DNA of 35,942 nt from Acidimicrobiaceae bacterium (GCA_003139355.1 PLIM01000177.1:1-35942); one strand, 5' to 3'; positions 24,271-32,640 are shown, counted from the first letter of the stretch. Notes: a model not told the origin generated them from the sequence alone. A program made the numbers and translations.

Positions 24271-25637
24271 GCGCACCCCCGTCCGGTCGGCAGAGTGCAG
24301 GTGTAGCCCTCCTCCTGCGCGCCGTACATGCGGTGCAGCTCGAGCTGGGCCTGGGCCGCGGTCTGCTCCAGGTGGCTGCATGCGGCGACGAGCGCCACCT
24401 CGTCGTCCGCCGTCACCGCCAGGTAGCCCGTAAAACGGAAGGCGGCGTGTCCCTCGGCGAGCTCGGCCTCTCTGCGCGTGGTTGCCTCTTGCTCGTGCCG
24501 GGTGCGAGCGGTGACGGCAAATCCATGACGCCGCCGAAGCTCAGCATCTGCTGCGCCCGACGTGCGATCGTGCTCGGCTCTCCGAACCGCCCGGAGCGGC
24601 GCCACGGGCGCCATCGTCACTGCGATCGTCCGTCTCAGTCCGCCCTCGAGCATGAGAGGCAAGAGGAAGCCGCTCCCCACGCCCGAGCGCGGCCATTCGG
24701 CGATCCAGTAGATCGCGTGCCATGTCGCGTCCGTGCGGATGCTCGACCAACCCTCCTCGACCCCAAGCGGCCAAGGCCAGCCGTCGGCGACGCCTCCCGG
24801 CGCGCAGGCCACCGCGAACGAGCTCCGGATCATGTCGGCGAGTGCCGACGGAGACAGGACGCCGTCGACGTCGAGGCCCGCGGCGATGCACCGCCGCTCG
24901 AGCGCCTCGAGCTCCTTGACAATCCGGTCGGCCGTGTCATGGCCCCGTCGGTGAGCAGGTCCCGCCGCAGTGCGGACCGACAAGGCCACGAGTACCTCGT
25001 GGCACCACAGCGACGGTGCAGCCTGCTCCAGCAACGACCGGTAGCTACCGGTGGCGATTCCGCGACCGGTGGCTTCGCAAGGTGCCGCTCGGTCGTCGAA
25101 ACCACAGGGCAGGCAACGCGCCATCCACTGCAGTCGATGAAGGGCTCCGCCTTCGCGCGCCGACCCGGCCAGCACGCCGGACCAGGCCGCGATGCGGCGG
25201 GCTCGTTCCGCTTCGTCTCCTAGTGCGAATCCAGAGCCCCCGATCCTCACTGCCGCGGTCCACATGCCCGCCGCATTGTCGACGACGACGCCGATCCGCC
25301 TGCCCGCAGCGCCAATCGGAACCTCCTCCAGCTCCAGAGTGGACAGAGAGCTGCGCGTCCGGCGCGAAATACCCACCCGGCGGGCAAGGTGCGACCCGAC
25401 GACGGGCGTCCACTGCTCGGCACTCCTGCCGGCAAACGGCCACGTGGCAAACGCCAGGGAAATGGCCACCACGACAAGAGCGAACAGGGCCCCGACGGCT
25501 CCTCCCACGGAACGCAACAGCAGTACGCCGGCCACGAGACCGGTTCCCACAGCCGCGAGCTGCCCACCTCGCCAACCCGCCACGAGGCCACGACGGCTAC
25601 GCGGCCCGAGTTGGTAACGGGGGCTCTCCTCAGCCAT
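24267..25637 (-). CDS. SCO6880-family type IV secretion-associated protein
   Basis: A 456-residue protein. A PrgI-like N-terminus with two closely spaced membrane helices (about residues 25-65) precedes a cytoplasmic region resembling the N-terminal part of VirB4/TraC, including WIAEWPRSGVGSGFLLPL and the EHDRTSGAADAELRRRHGF region. In actinobacterial secretion clusters this family sits between DUF6112/TrbL genes and a VirB4 ATPase, as here. ATG 25637 overlaps the TrbL-like stop by 8 bp (ATGGCTGA), so it is translationally coupled. The exact biochemical role is unknown. Together with the next gene it reads as a split VirB3-VirB4. Confidence 0.8.
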   Translation of the reverse strand: MAEESPRYQLGPRSRRGLVAGWRGGQLAAVGTGLVAGVLLLRSVGGAVGALFALVVVAISLAFATWPFAGRSAEQWTPVVGSHLARRVGISRRTRSSLSTLELEEVPIGAAGRRIGVVVDNAAGMWTAAVRIGGSGFALGDEAERARRIAAWSGVLAGSAREGGALHRLQWMARCLPCGFDDRAAPCEATGRGIATGSYRSLLEQAAPSLWCHEVLVALSVRTAAGPAHRRGHDTADRIVKELEALERRCIAAGLDVDGVLSPSALADMIRSSFAVACAPGGVADGWPWPLGVEEGWSSIRTDATWHAIYWIAEWPRSGVGSGFLLPLMLEGGLRRTIAVTMAPVAPLRAVRRAEHDRTSGAADAELRRRHGFAVTARTRHEQEATTRREAELAEGHAAFRFTGYLAVTADDEVALVAACSHLEQTAAQAQLELHRMYGAQEEGYTCTLPTGRGCA

Positions 25638-27084
25638 GCTGCTGGTCTCCTTGGCCAAGCAGCACCGTCCAACGGGCAACGGCCGCTCCTTGGCTGTCGT
25701 CGCTCGCCCTGGTGCCGGAACTGGCGGAGCCGGCCAAGCCGGCGGAAGCTGATGCGCTCGGGGAGGTCGAGGGGCTCACGGAACCGGCGAGGCCGGCAGA
25801 ACTCGAGGAACTCGAGGGGCCGGCCGAGCCGGCGGGACCGCTGGGGGAGCCCGAATCGCCGGGAGACCCTCCCTGCGCCAACTCCCGGTGCGCGGCAAAC
25901 GGGCCGCCGCCGAGGTAGTCGATAGTCCGCAAATTCGGGCCACCTGCTCCCGAGCTGCCCGCGCCTTTGGCGCCGATCGCCACAAGGCCACCGAGGTCGC
26001 CGGCCCCACCGATCTCCAGGCCGGCGATCCCGGTGCCCAGGCGTTTGACGGCATGGACCGGTCGCTGGCCAAGACCCTCCAGGTGGGCAACCGCTCCCGC
26101 CTCGACAGCCGGCACGAGCTTCAGCAGAGCAAACGGGGCAAAGGCCGCGACGCCAAGCAGAGCCACGCCCTCGACGACACCCGCGACACCGGTGGAGCTT
26201 CCTAACAACCCCGCGGCAAGCGCAAGCACCGACGCGATCACGAGCTTCGAAACCACGAGGGCGGCGAGGGTCTCACCGAGCCTGCGCGCCCAGTGCGCTG
26301 TCGCCGGCCACGCGAGGCCCACCAGCGCAAGGGGCAGGAACAGCGAAGCGGCTGCGATGGCGGCCGATCGGACGGCGAGCTCGAGCCAGAGCACGAAAGC
26401 GACGATCGCCGCGGTGAGCACGACAAGGAACGCCCCGAAAGCCGCCAGCCCGAGTCCTCCCGTCCGCTCGAGCCCCGAGACCAGGCCGAGCAGCAACCGA
26501 TGCGTCGGGTCACCGGCTGCGCGGAGCACCATCGCGCTGGCCTGGTCGGTCGCCGCCAACCCGAGGGCGACGAGCTGCACACTCACACCCGTGAACAACA
26601 GCGCGAGCGGCAGCCGCACAAGCGCGCTGCGAAGCAATACTCCAGGCTCCTGGCGGATGATCGCCTGAATCGCGCCGACGGCCAGCAGCGGCAGGGCGAC
26701 GCCTGCACTGAGCACCGCCATGACGTCAAACTCCGAGCGAAATGCACTCCCGGTGAGCACAGGCTCGGTGCTCGCCGACAGCACCTTGCCGAGGACACCG
26801 ACAAGCGAGGCAGCTCCGCTCGCGACCCACACCAACAGGCTGTGGAAGAACCCACCGAGGAGCGCCTTGGTGAGCGAGTCCACAAGTCCGGTACCTCCGA
26901 TGCCAGCGAAGACACCTCCGATCGTGTGGGACAGTGCCCCGACGGTGCCCTCGATCGATCGGAGGACACCGGTGATCCCACCGCTACCGCCGGTGCCGGT
27001 CGCGCTTGGGACGCTCGGCACCACGGCGAGACCGTGGACGTGGCCAAGCAGCGTCAGACGATGAGAATGGTCAGTGGATCCCAT
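25630..27084 (-). CDS. TrbL/VirB6-like polytopic membrane protein
   Basis: A 484-residue protein with about seven or eight hydrophobic helices between residues 70 and 340, then a cytoplasmic Gly/Ser/Pro/Ala-rich tail of about 100 residues with low-complexity runs. The topology and position match the TrbL/VirB6 channel component. The N-terminal 60 residues are Gly-rich and amphipathic. ATG 27084 overlaps the upstream gene by 14 bp. Sequence signatures in this family are weak, so the call leans on topology and neighbours. Confidence 0.75.
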   Translation of the reverse strand: MGSTDHSHRLTLLGHVHGLAVVPSVPSATGTGGSGGITGVLRSIEGTVGALSHTIGGVFAGIGGTGLVDSLTKALLGGFFHSLLVWVASGAASLVGVLGKVLSASTEPVLTGSAFRSEFDVMAVLSAGVALPLLAVGAIQAIIRQEPGVLLRSALVRLPLALLFTGVSVQLVALGLAATDQASAMVLRAAGDPTHRLLLGLVSGLERTGGLGLAAFGAFLVVLTAAIVAFVLWLELAVRSAAIAAASLFLPLALVGLAWPATAHWARRLGETLAALVVSKLVIASVLALAAGLLGSSTGVAGVVEGVALLGVAAFAPFALLKLVPAVEAGAVAHLEGLGQRPVHAVKRLGTGIAGLEIGGAGDLGGLVAIGAKGAGSSGAGGPNLRTIDYLGGGPFAAHRELAQGGSPGDSGSPSGPAGSAGPSSSSSSAGLAGSVSPSTSPSASASAGLAGSASSGTRASDDSQGAAVARWTVLLGQGDQQHG

Positions 27085-27379
27085 GGCCGGTCTGGAACAA
27101 GAAGTTCACGAGCGTCGGTGCGGCCCCGATGAGAAGAGCGGCGGCACCGGAGGCGAGCACCGCCTTTCGGCCGGCGTTCGCGTACTGGTAGTTGTTCGTG
27201 TGGCTTCCGAGCGCCCAGGCCGCAGCGCCGAGCACGAGCCCGACGAGCGACGCGACAAGCGCCCACCAGCCGAGGCCGTTGGTGAGCTGCTGGATCGTGG
27301 ACCGGCCCGGCAGCGCGGAGGAGCTCGGGTTCATCGAGACGACGCCGGCGAGCAGGAAAAAGAGCGGCGAGACGGTCAT
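27071..27379 (-). CDS. DUF6112-like small membrane protein, VirB2/TrbC-like candidate pilin
   Basis: A 102-residue protein with a signal-like N-terminal helix (SPLFFLLAGVV) and two further hydrophobic helices separated by the polar loop GSHTNNYQYANAGRKAV. This is the layout of the small VirB2/TrbC-like proteins that open actinobacterial SCO6880-type clusters. AAAGG lies 9 nt upstream of ATG 27379. As first gene of the operon it sits below a strong hairpin at 27427-27460. Whether it polymerises is unknown. Confidence 0.75.
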   Translation of the reverse strand: MTVSPLFFLLAGVVSMNPSSSALPGRSTIQQLTNGLGWWALVASLVGLVLGAAAWALGSHTNNYQYANAGRKAVLASGAAALLIGAAPTLVNFLFQTGHGIH

Positions 27380-27426
27380 CGGCCTACCTTTCGGGACAGC
27401 GGACTTGTCGTGGCCGAGCGATCGGC

Positions 27427-27460
27427 GAGTCACACCGAGCCGGCTTCGGCGGTGTGGCTC
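27427..27460. promoter_or_regulatory. Strong hairpin in the secretion operon/phoR divergent gap
   Basis: CACACCG (27431-27437) pairs with CGGTGTG (27450-27456). The outer GAG/CTC pairs (27427-27429 with 27458-27460) extend the stem across a T-G wobble, and an inner CCG/CGG pair closes a GCTT loop. The stem is about 14 bp with a two-base bulge. It lies 48 bp upstream of the DUF6112-like start and 100 bp upstream of phoR. It may be an operator or an RNA attenuator. Confidence 0.45.
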
Positions 27461-27559
27461 TTGGAGATTGGTCGCAGGTCCTACCGGCTGACCTACCGCG
27501 CGCGCCAGGAACAAGACGAGGGCGGAAACATCGCCAAGCCTTCAGGTCGCCAGCCTGCA

Positions 27560-28828
27560 ATGCTGGGGAGGGTGGGCAACGTCCTTCGCGTGACGGTTCT
27601 CGAGCTCGTCGTCGCCGTCGTGGTGGTGCTAGCTCTCATCGCGGCGACGACACTGGTCACAGCTCGGCGAGGTCGCCGCAGCCTACGGCAGCGGCTGCAG
27701 GCACTCGCGTCCCGGCTTGGTGCGGACGCACCTTCAAGAGATGCGAACGACCTCGAAGAGGTGCTCGTCCATTTAGAGCGCGCCACCGACCGCGCAACCG
27801 AGGCCGTGGCAGAAGAGAGCTCCGAAGCCATCCGGCTCCGCCGGGCTCTGGACACCCTTCCCCAGGCCGTGCTCATCACCGACGAGCGTGGCGAGACGGT
27901 GTTCCGCAACAGCAGGGCCGTCGCTCTCATCGGAAGCCGCCACGGGGACGCGCTCGCTGCCCAGGCCGTCGAAGAGCTCCTCGCAGCGACAGCGCCCGGC
28001 GCTCACGAGGAACGGGTGCTCGAGCTGTACGGGCCGCCCCGGCGCACTCTCGTTGTTCGCGCCGAAAGCATCGACAATGGCCAGCGCGCTCTCGGGGTGA
28101 TCGCGGTCATCGACGACGTGTCCGAACGTCGCCGCCTCGAGGACGTCCGGCGTGACTTCGTGGCGAACGTCAGCCACGAGCTGAAGACGCCCATGGGAGC
28201 CGTCGGGCTCCTGGCCGAGACCCTGCTCTCCGAGAACGAGCCGCAAGTAGCCCAACGCCTCGCACACAGGATCTACACCGAAGCCTTTCGTATCAGCAGA
28301 GTCATCGACGACCTCCTGGATCTCTCGCGTATCGAGAACGAGGAGTCGCCTCCACGCGAGCCGGTGCTCATCAACCTCGTGATGGCCGAAGCAGCCGAAC
28401 GCGTCCGGGAGGCGGCAAACCAGCTGCAGATCGAAGTCGCTCTCGAAGAGCCGGACCCACCGGTGGTCGTACTTGGGGACCGGCGTCAGCTGACCTCGGC
28501 TGTCTACAACCTGCTCGAGAACGCGGTGAAATTCTCGCCGCAACACAGTCGCGTCAGCTGCATCGGCCGAGCCGAGGAGGAGGACGCCGTGGTCATCGTC
28601 GAAGACCACGGCGTGGGCATACCGTCGCGCGACCTCGAGCGAATCTTCGAGCGCTTCTACCGCGTCGACGCAGGACGCAGCCGTTCGACAGGCGGGACAG
28701 GCCTCGGACTTGCTATCGTCCGGCACGTGGCCGCTAACCACCGAGGCGGCGTCCAGGTCGAGTCACGGGAGGGCGAGGGGTCGACGTTCACTTTGAGACT
28801 TCCCCGCCAGCTAAGGACCGACGTGTGA
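27560..28828 (+). CDS. phoR: SenX3/PhoR-type sensor histidine kinase
   Basis: About 422 residues. One N-terminal membrane helix (about residues 12-34) has no sizeable extracellular domain. A PAS-like domain (about 95-185) follows, then a HisKA dimerisation domain with H206 in FVANVSHELKTP, and a HATPase domain with NLLENAVKFS, VEDHGVGIP and GTGLGLAIV. Lack of an outside sensor and the SHELKTP context resemble mycobacterial SenX3, which senses phosphate through PhoU and the Pst transporter. The start is uncertain. ATG 27560 lacks a ribosome site, and GTG 27572 and GTG 27590 are alternatives. Its stop overlaps the response-regulator GTG. Confidence 0.9.
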   Translation: MLGRVGNVLRVTVLELVVAVVVVLALIAATTLVTARRGRRSLRQRLQALASRLGADAPSRDANDLEEVLVHLERATDRATEAVAEESSEAIRLRRALDTLPQAVLITDERGETVFRNSRAVALIGSRHGDALAAQAVEELLAATAPGAHEERVLELYGPPRRTLVVRAESIDNGQRALGVIAVIDDVSERRRLEDVRRDFVANVSHELKTPMGAVGLLAETLLSENEPQVAQRLAHRIYTEAFRISRVIDDLLDLSRIENEESPPREPVLINLVMAEAAERVREAANQLQIEVALEEPDPPVVVLGDRRQLTSAVYNLLENAVKFSPQHSRVSCIGRAEEEDAVVIVEDHGVGIPSRDLERIFERFYRVDAGRSRSTGGTGLGLAIVRHVAANHRGGVQVESREGEGSTFTLRLPRQLRTDV

Positions 28829-29862
28829 CCACCCGACAGCCCCGGCAAGTCTCAAAGCTCTCCACTGAGCGGGAGCGTCTCGAGATGCAATGGTCCATGC
28901 GAGACATCTCGCATCCTGTCGGGCAGCCTCCGGTACGCCTTCCCGCAAGCCCCTCGGACGAGACGGTCACCTCAGGAAAGGACGACCGCGGCGCTCCTCC
29001 CGCGCGTGTCCTCGTCGTCGAGGACGAGGAGTCGTTCGTGGATGCTCTGACGGTGAACCTCGAGAGGGAAGGCTTCTTCGTCACCGTCGCGCGCGACGGG
29101 GTCGAGGCACTCGAGCGGTTCGCAGTCGACCAGCCCGATCTCGTGCTGCTCGACGTGATGCTTCCCCGGTTGTCAGGCATCGACGTTTGCCGGGCGATCC
29201 GCGCCAACTCGAACGTGCCCATCATCATGGTGACCGCCAAGTCGACTGAGATCGACACCGTCGTCGGCCTCGAAGTCGGTGCGGACGACTACGTTGCGAA
29301 GCCCTATCGAATCCACGAGCTCGTGTCGCGTATGCGTGCGGTTCTCCGCCGGGCCCCAAGCGCCCACACAGGTACCAACCTGAGGCCAAGCCCCTCGGGC
29401 GCGCCGCCCAACAGCGGGGCGCCACACAACGGGGGCGCCGACAGGGGTGAGGCCGATTGGGTCGAGCACGCTGGGAGCTCCAGCCACCTGGCCCGGGAAG
29501 CGACGGAACGAGACGGTGAGCCGACATTCTCGACCGCGGCTCTTCGACCGGAGGAGATCCTTCAGGTCGGCAATGTCGCCTTGGATCTCGGGCGGCACGA
29601 ATGCATCGTCCGCGGCGAGGAGGTCAAGCTCCCGTTGAAGGAATTCGAGCTACTCGAGATGCTGCTCAGCAACCCGGGGCGCGTCGTGACCCGCGACACC
29701 TTGATAGACCGGGTCTGGGGGATGGACTACGTCGGGGACACCAAGACACTCGACGTGCATGTCAAACGGCTGCGATCGCGGATAGAGCAGGACCCCTCCA
29801 AGCCAGTTCTCATCACGACGATTCGCGGCCTCGGCTACCGCTTCGAGTCCCCGCGGCGCTGA
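28825..29862 (+). CDS. phoP: RegX3/PhoP-type response regulator with long linker
   Basis: A 345-residue OmpR-family regulator. The receiver domain spans about residues 60-180, with phospho-acceptor D110 in LLDVMLP and the conserved Lys in VAKPYR. The winged-helix DNA-binding domain is about 250-345 (LDVHVKRLRSRIE, ITTIRGLGYRFE). It is about 115 residues longer than the usual 230. Around 60 residues precede the receiver, and about 65 Pro/Gly/Ser/Asn-rich residues separate the two domains. GTG 28825 overlaps the kinase stop as GTGA. ATGs at 28885 and 28897 would shorten the N-terminal extension. It is likely to control phosphate-starvation genes. Confidence 0.91.
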   Translation: MTTRQPRQVSKLSTERERLEMQWSMRDISHPVGQPPVRLPASPSDETVTSGKDDRGAPPARVLVVEDEESFVDALTVNLEREGFFVTVARDGVEALERFAVDQPDLVLLDVMLPRLSGIDVCRAIRANSNVPIIMVTAKSTEIDTVVGLEVGADDYVAKPYRIHELVSRMRAVLRRAPSAHTGTNLRPSPSGAPPNSGAPHNGGADRGEADWVEHAGSSSHLAREATERDGEPTFSTAALRPEEILQVGNVALDLGRHECIVRGEEVKLPLKEFELLEMLLSNPGRVVTRDTLIDRVWGMDYVGDTKTLDVHVKRLRSRIEQDPSKPVLITTIRGLGYRFESPRR

Positions 29863-29927
29863 TCCTGCTCCGGTGGCCACCTGCTCGGCGGCCGCAAGCC
29901 AACTGCGAGATTCACCCCGAGCCCCGA

Positions 29928-29940
29928 TAGCCTCTCGGCG
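29928..29940 (+). promoter_or_regulatory. Candidate leaderless promoter of the ABC exporter operon
   Basis: TAGCCT (29928-29933) fits TAnnnT and ends 7 nt before the ATG at 29941. No ribosome site lies between them. A 10-bp palindrome GGTGGCCACC is at 29872-29881. Confidence 0.5.
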
Positions 29941-30918
29941 ATGCCCGCCGTAGAGGTCGATCACCTGGTAGTTCGATACGGGAGCCTCGTCGCGGTCGAC
30001 GGCGTCAGCTTCGACGCCGATGCCGGCGAGGTCGTCGCGCTCCTAGGGCCCAACGGCGCCGGCAAAACCACGACGGTCGAGACACTCGAGGGCTTCCGGC
30101 GTGCCGATGCCGGCGCCGTACGGGTCCTCGGCCTCGATCCCTGGTCGGACCACACCAAGCTCACCGCTCGAATCGGCGTCCTGCTCCAACGTGGCGGCAT
30201 CTACCCGGTCATGAACGCCGAGCGGGCCGTCCGGCTCTTCGCCACCTATTACGAGGATCCCCGGGATCCTGACGAGCTCATCGATCTCGTCAGGCTCCGC
30301 CCTGTTGCGCGAACGCCGTACAAACGCCTGTCGGGTGGCGAGCAGCAGCGACTCGCGCTGGCGCTGGCTCTTGTCGGAAAGCCCCGCGTGGCCTTCTTGG
30401 ACGAGCCGACCGCCGGAGTCGATCCGGCGGGTCGCATCGCGGTGCGCGACGTCGTCGCCGGCTTACGTAGCGACGGCGTGTGCGTGATCCTCACGAGCCA
30501 CGAGCTCGACGAAGTGCAGCGCCTGGCCGACCGAGTCATCATCGTCGACCACGGCAGGGTCGTCGCCGCGGGGCGTCAGGGGGAGATCCAAGGTGACTCG
30601 CAAGAGCTTCGTTTCGCTGCGGAACCGGGCCTCGCGATTGGCGAGCTCTCCGCTCGGCTCGGTGCTGCTGTCACCGAGGAGCAACCCGGTGAGTACCTGG
30701 TCTCCACCCCGCCGGTTCCTGCGCTCGTGGCGGAGCTCGCCGTGTGGCTTGCGGAGCGCGATCTTCCCCTGGGCGATCTTCGGGCGGGCCGCCAGCGGCT
30801 TGAAGACGTCTTCCTCCGGTTGACCGGCTCCGGGGTCGCCGAGCCCACGAGCCGAGCTTGCGACGGCGCGTCGTCGGCCCCCCGGCGAGGAAACCGCAAG
30901 GGGAGAGCCCGGAGATGA
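29941..30918 (+). CDS. ABC transporter ATP-binding protein
   Basis: A 325-residue ABC-2-type exporter ATPase. Walker A is GPNGAGKTTT, the signature LSGGEQQRLALALAL, Walker B VAFLDEPTAGVD and the switch His in TSHELDE. After the nucleotide-binding domain (to about residue 220), a DUF4162-like accessory region and a basic tail follow. The permease gene overlaps its stop as ATGA. An ATPase/permease pair beside ctaA and ctaB is also found in mycobacteria, where the substrate is not settled. A link to heme A or oxidase assembly is inference only. Confidence 0.93.
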   Translation: MPAVEVDHLVVRYGSLVAVDGVSFDADAGEVVALLGPNGAGKTTTVETLEGFRRADAGAVRVLGLDPWSDHTKLTARIGVLLQRGGIYPVMNAERAVRLFATYYEDPRDPDELIDLVRLRPVARTPYKRLSGGEQQRLALALALVGKPRVAFLDEPTAGVDPAGRIAVRDVVAGLRSDGVCVILTSHELDEVQRLADRVIIVDHGRVVAAGRQGEIQGDSQELRFAAEPGLAIGELSARLGAAVTEEQPGEYLVSTPPVPALVAELAVWLAERDLPLGDLRAGRQRLEDVFLRLTGSGVAEPTSRACDGASSAPRRGNRKGRARR

Positions 30919-31640
30919 ATCTTCGGGCTCTCCGGGCACAAGTCGCCGCCGAGACCCGGATGACACTCGAGCGCGGGGAGACCCTGCTCGTCACGCTGGG
31001 GATTCCAATCGTGCTCCTCGTCTTCTTCACCCTCGTGCCCGTCCTGCCGACGGGCACTCACCACCGGGTCGACTTCCTGGCCCCCGGTGTTCTCGCGCTC
31101 GCGGTCATGTCCACAGCGATGGTCAGCCTCGGGATCGCGACCGCTTTCGAACGCAGCTACGGCGTCTTGAAGCGGCTCGGCGCCACTCCGCTCGGCCGGC
31201 CCGTATTGCTCACGGCGAAGATCGTCTCGGTCATGGTGGTCGAGATCATCCAGGTCGCGTTGCTCGTCGGCGTCGCTCTCGCACTCGGCTGGCGGCCACA
31301 CCCCGCTGCCGGGCTCGCCGTCATCGCCGTGCTCCTGGCAACGATCGCGTTCGCGGGAATCGGGCTCGCGATGGCCGGCGCGCTTCGGGCCGAGGTGACG
31401 CTGGCCGTCGCAAACGGCGTCTACGTGATCCTGCTGCTCATCGGCGGCGTCCTCTTCCCGTTGCATGAGCTCGGGGGTCTGGCCTCGTTTGCCCGCCTGC
31501 TCCCGACCGCAGCCCTGTCGGACGCTTTGCATCTGACGCTGGGAGCCGGTTCGAGCGCACCAGCGCAAGCCTGGATCGTGCTCGCCCTCTGGGCGGTTGC
31601 AGCACCTACGGTGGCCGCCTTCAGCTTCAAGTGGGAGTGA
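30915..31640 (+). CDS. ABC-2 type transporter permease
   Basis: A 241-residue membrane protein with six predicted helices and the ABC-2 layout: an N-terminal cytoplasmic helix (LRAQVAAETRMTLERGE), a first helix near residue 30, the FERSYGVLKRLGATPLGR coupling-helix region and the C-terminal GGVLFPLHELGGLA loop. It would form the channel with the preceding ATPase. ATG 30915 overlaps the ATPase stop, and GGGAGAG lies about 8 nt upstream. It is convergent with ctaB across a 55-bp gap. Confidence 0.92.
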   Translation: MNLRALRAQVAAETRMTLERGETLLVTLGIPIVLLVFFTLVPVLPTGTHHRVDFLAPGVLALAVMSTAMVSLGIATAFERSYGVLKRLGATPLGRPVLLTAKIVSVMVVEIIQVALLVGVALALGWRPHPAAGLAVIAVLLATIAFAGIGLAMAGALRAEVTLAVANGVYVILLLIGGVLFPLHELGGLASFARLLPTAALSDALHLTLGAGSSAPAQAWIVLALWAVAAPTVAAFSFKWE

Positions 31641-31695
31641 AGAACAGGCACAGGCCACCGGGCGGCCGGGAACTGCGGCGGCCGGCGTGAAAGTG

Positions 31696-32607
31696 TCAGC
31701 GGTAGCGGACGATCACGTCGACCGCCATCGCCACGAAGACAGCGGTGATATAGGTGATCGAGTACTTGAACAGGCGCATGGCGCTCTTCGGGGTTCCGTG
31801 CTCACGACGCAGGCGGAAGGCGTCTGCCAGATAGAGACCGCCCGCAAGAACGGCTGCTGCCCAGTAGATCCACCCCGAGTGGGCGACCACGCCGAACACG
31901 AACGAGGTCGCGACCAGCGCCAGCGAGTACAAGATGATCTGCCTGGACACACGCTCGAAGGGAACCACCGCGGGCAACATCGGGACATTCGCCGCCTTGT
32001 AGTCGTCCTGATAACGCACCGCCAGGGCCCAGAAGTGCGACGGCGTCCAGATCACGATCATCGCGAACAGCACGATGGCCGGCCAGGCCAGGTGGTCGGT
32101 CACCGCAGTCCAGCCGACAAGCACCGGGACAGCCCCTGCCGCGCCGCCGATGACGATGTTCTGCGTCGTACGGCGTTTGAGACCGATGGAGTAGACAAAG
32201 ACGTAGAAGAGCGCTGCTCCGAGCGCAAGCACAGCCGAGAAGAGATTGACCGCCCGCCAGAGCAGCACGAATGCAGCAACCTCGAGGACGATCGAGAAGA
32301 CGACGGCGGCCGTCGGGGCGACCGCGCCGGTGACGAGCGGCCGGTGCCGGGTGCGATGCATGACGGCGTCGATGTCGCGGTCGACAACCATGTTCGCCGC
32401 ATTGGCGCCGCCGGCCGAGAGCGCTCCCCCGACGAGTGTCGCGACGATCAACCACCACTCGGGCACGCCCTTCGCGGCCACGACCATCGTCGGGAGCGTC
32501 GTGACGAGCAGCAGCTCGATGATCCGAGGCTTAGTGAGCGCCACATACGCGCTGAGCTTGAGCCTGGCCGAGCGGCGCGGAATCAGAACGGTCGTGACCT
32601 GCGCCAT
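31696..32607 (-). CDS. ctaB: Protoheme IX farnesyltransferase (heme O synthase)
   Basis: A 303-residue UbiA-family prenyltransferase with about nine helices. It adds a farnesyl group to heme B to give heme O. The allylic diphosphate motif is in NMVVDRDIDAVMHRTRHRPL, and the second motif region follows KRRTTQNIVIGGAAGAVP. The N-terminal YVALTKPRIIELLLVTTLP is characteristic. ATG 32607 has TATACT 6 nt upstream and no ribosome site, so a leaderless transcript is likely. It is divergent from ctaA, which performs the next step. Confidence 0.96.
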   Translation of the reverse strand: MAQVTTVLIPRRSARLKLSAYVALTKPRIIELLLVTTLPTMVVAAKGVPEWWLIVATLVGGALSAGGANAANMVVDRDIDAVMHRTRHRPLVTGAVAPTAAVVFSIVLEVAAFVLLWRAVNLFSAVLALGAALFYVFVYSIGLKRRTTQNIVIGGAAGAVPVLVGWTAVTDHLAWPAIVLFAMIVIWTPSHFWALAVRYQDDYKAANVPMLPAVVPFERVSRQIILYSLALVATSFVFGVVAHSGWIYWAAAVLAGGLYLADAFRLRREHGTPKSAMRLFKYSITYITAVFVAMAVDVIVRYR

Positions 32608-32640
32608 CTCGCAAGTATAAGAGTGGCCGCAATAGATCAA
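32608..32640 (-). promoter_or_regulatory. Candidate leaderless promoter of ctaB
   Basis: On the minus strand, TATACT (32619-32614) lies 6 nt upstream of the ATG, and TTGATC (32640-32635) lies 15 nt further up as a possible -35. It is the best -10 match of the leaderless set. Confidence 0.55.

Noticed and set aside
21123-27379. Integrative conjugative element
   Set aside because: No integrase, excisionase, replication gene, relaxase, tRNA or flanking direct repeats are visible, and composition matches the neighbours by eye.
31641-31695. Bidirectional terminator between the ABC permease and ctaB
   Set aside because: Only a 6-bp CGGCCG self-complementary pair around a 10-nt loop was found, with no T-run on either strand, which is too weak to call.
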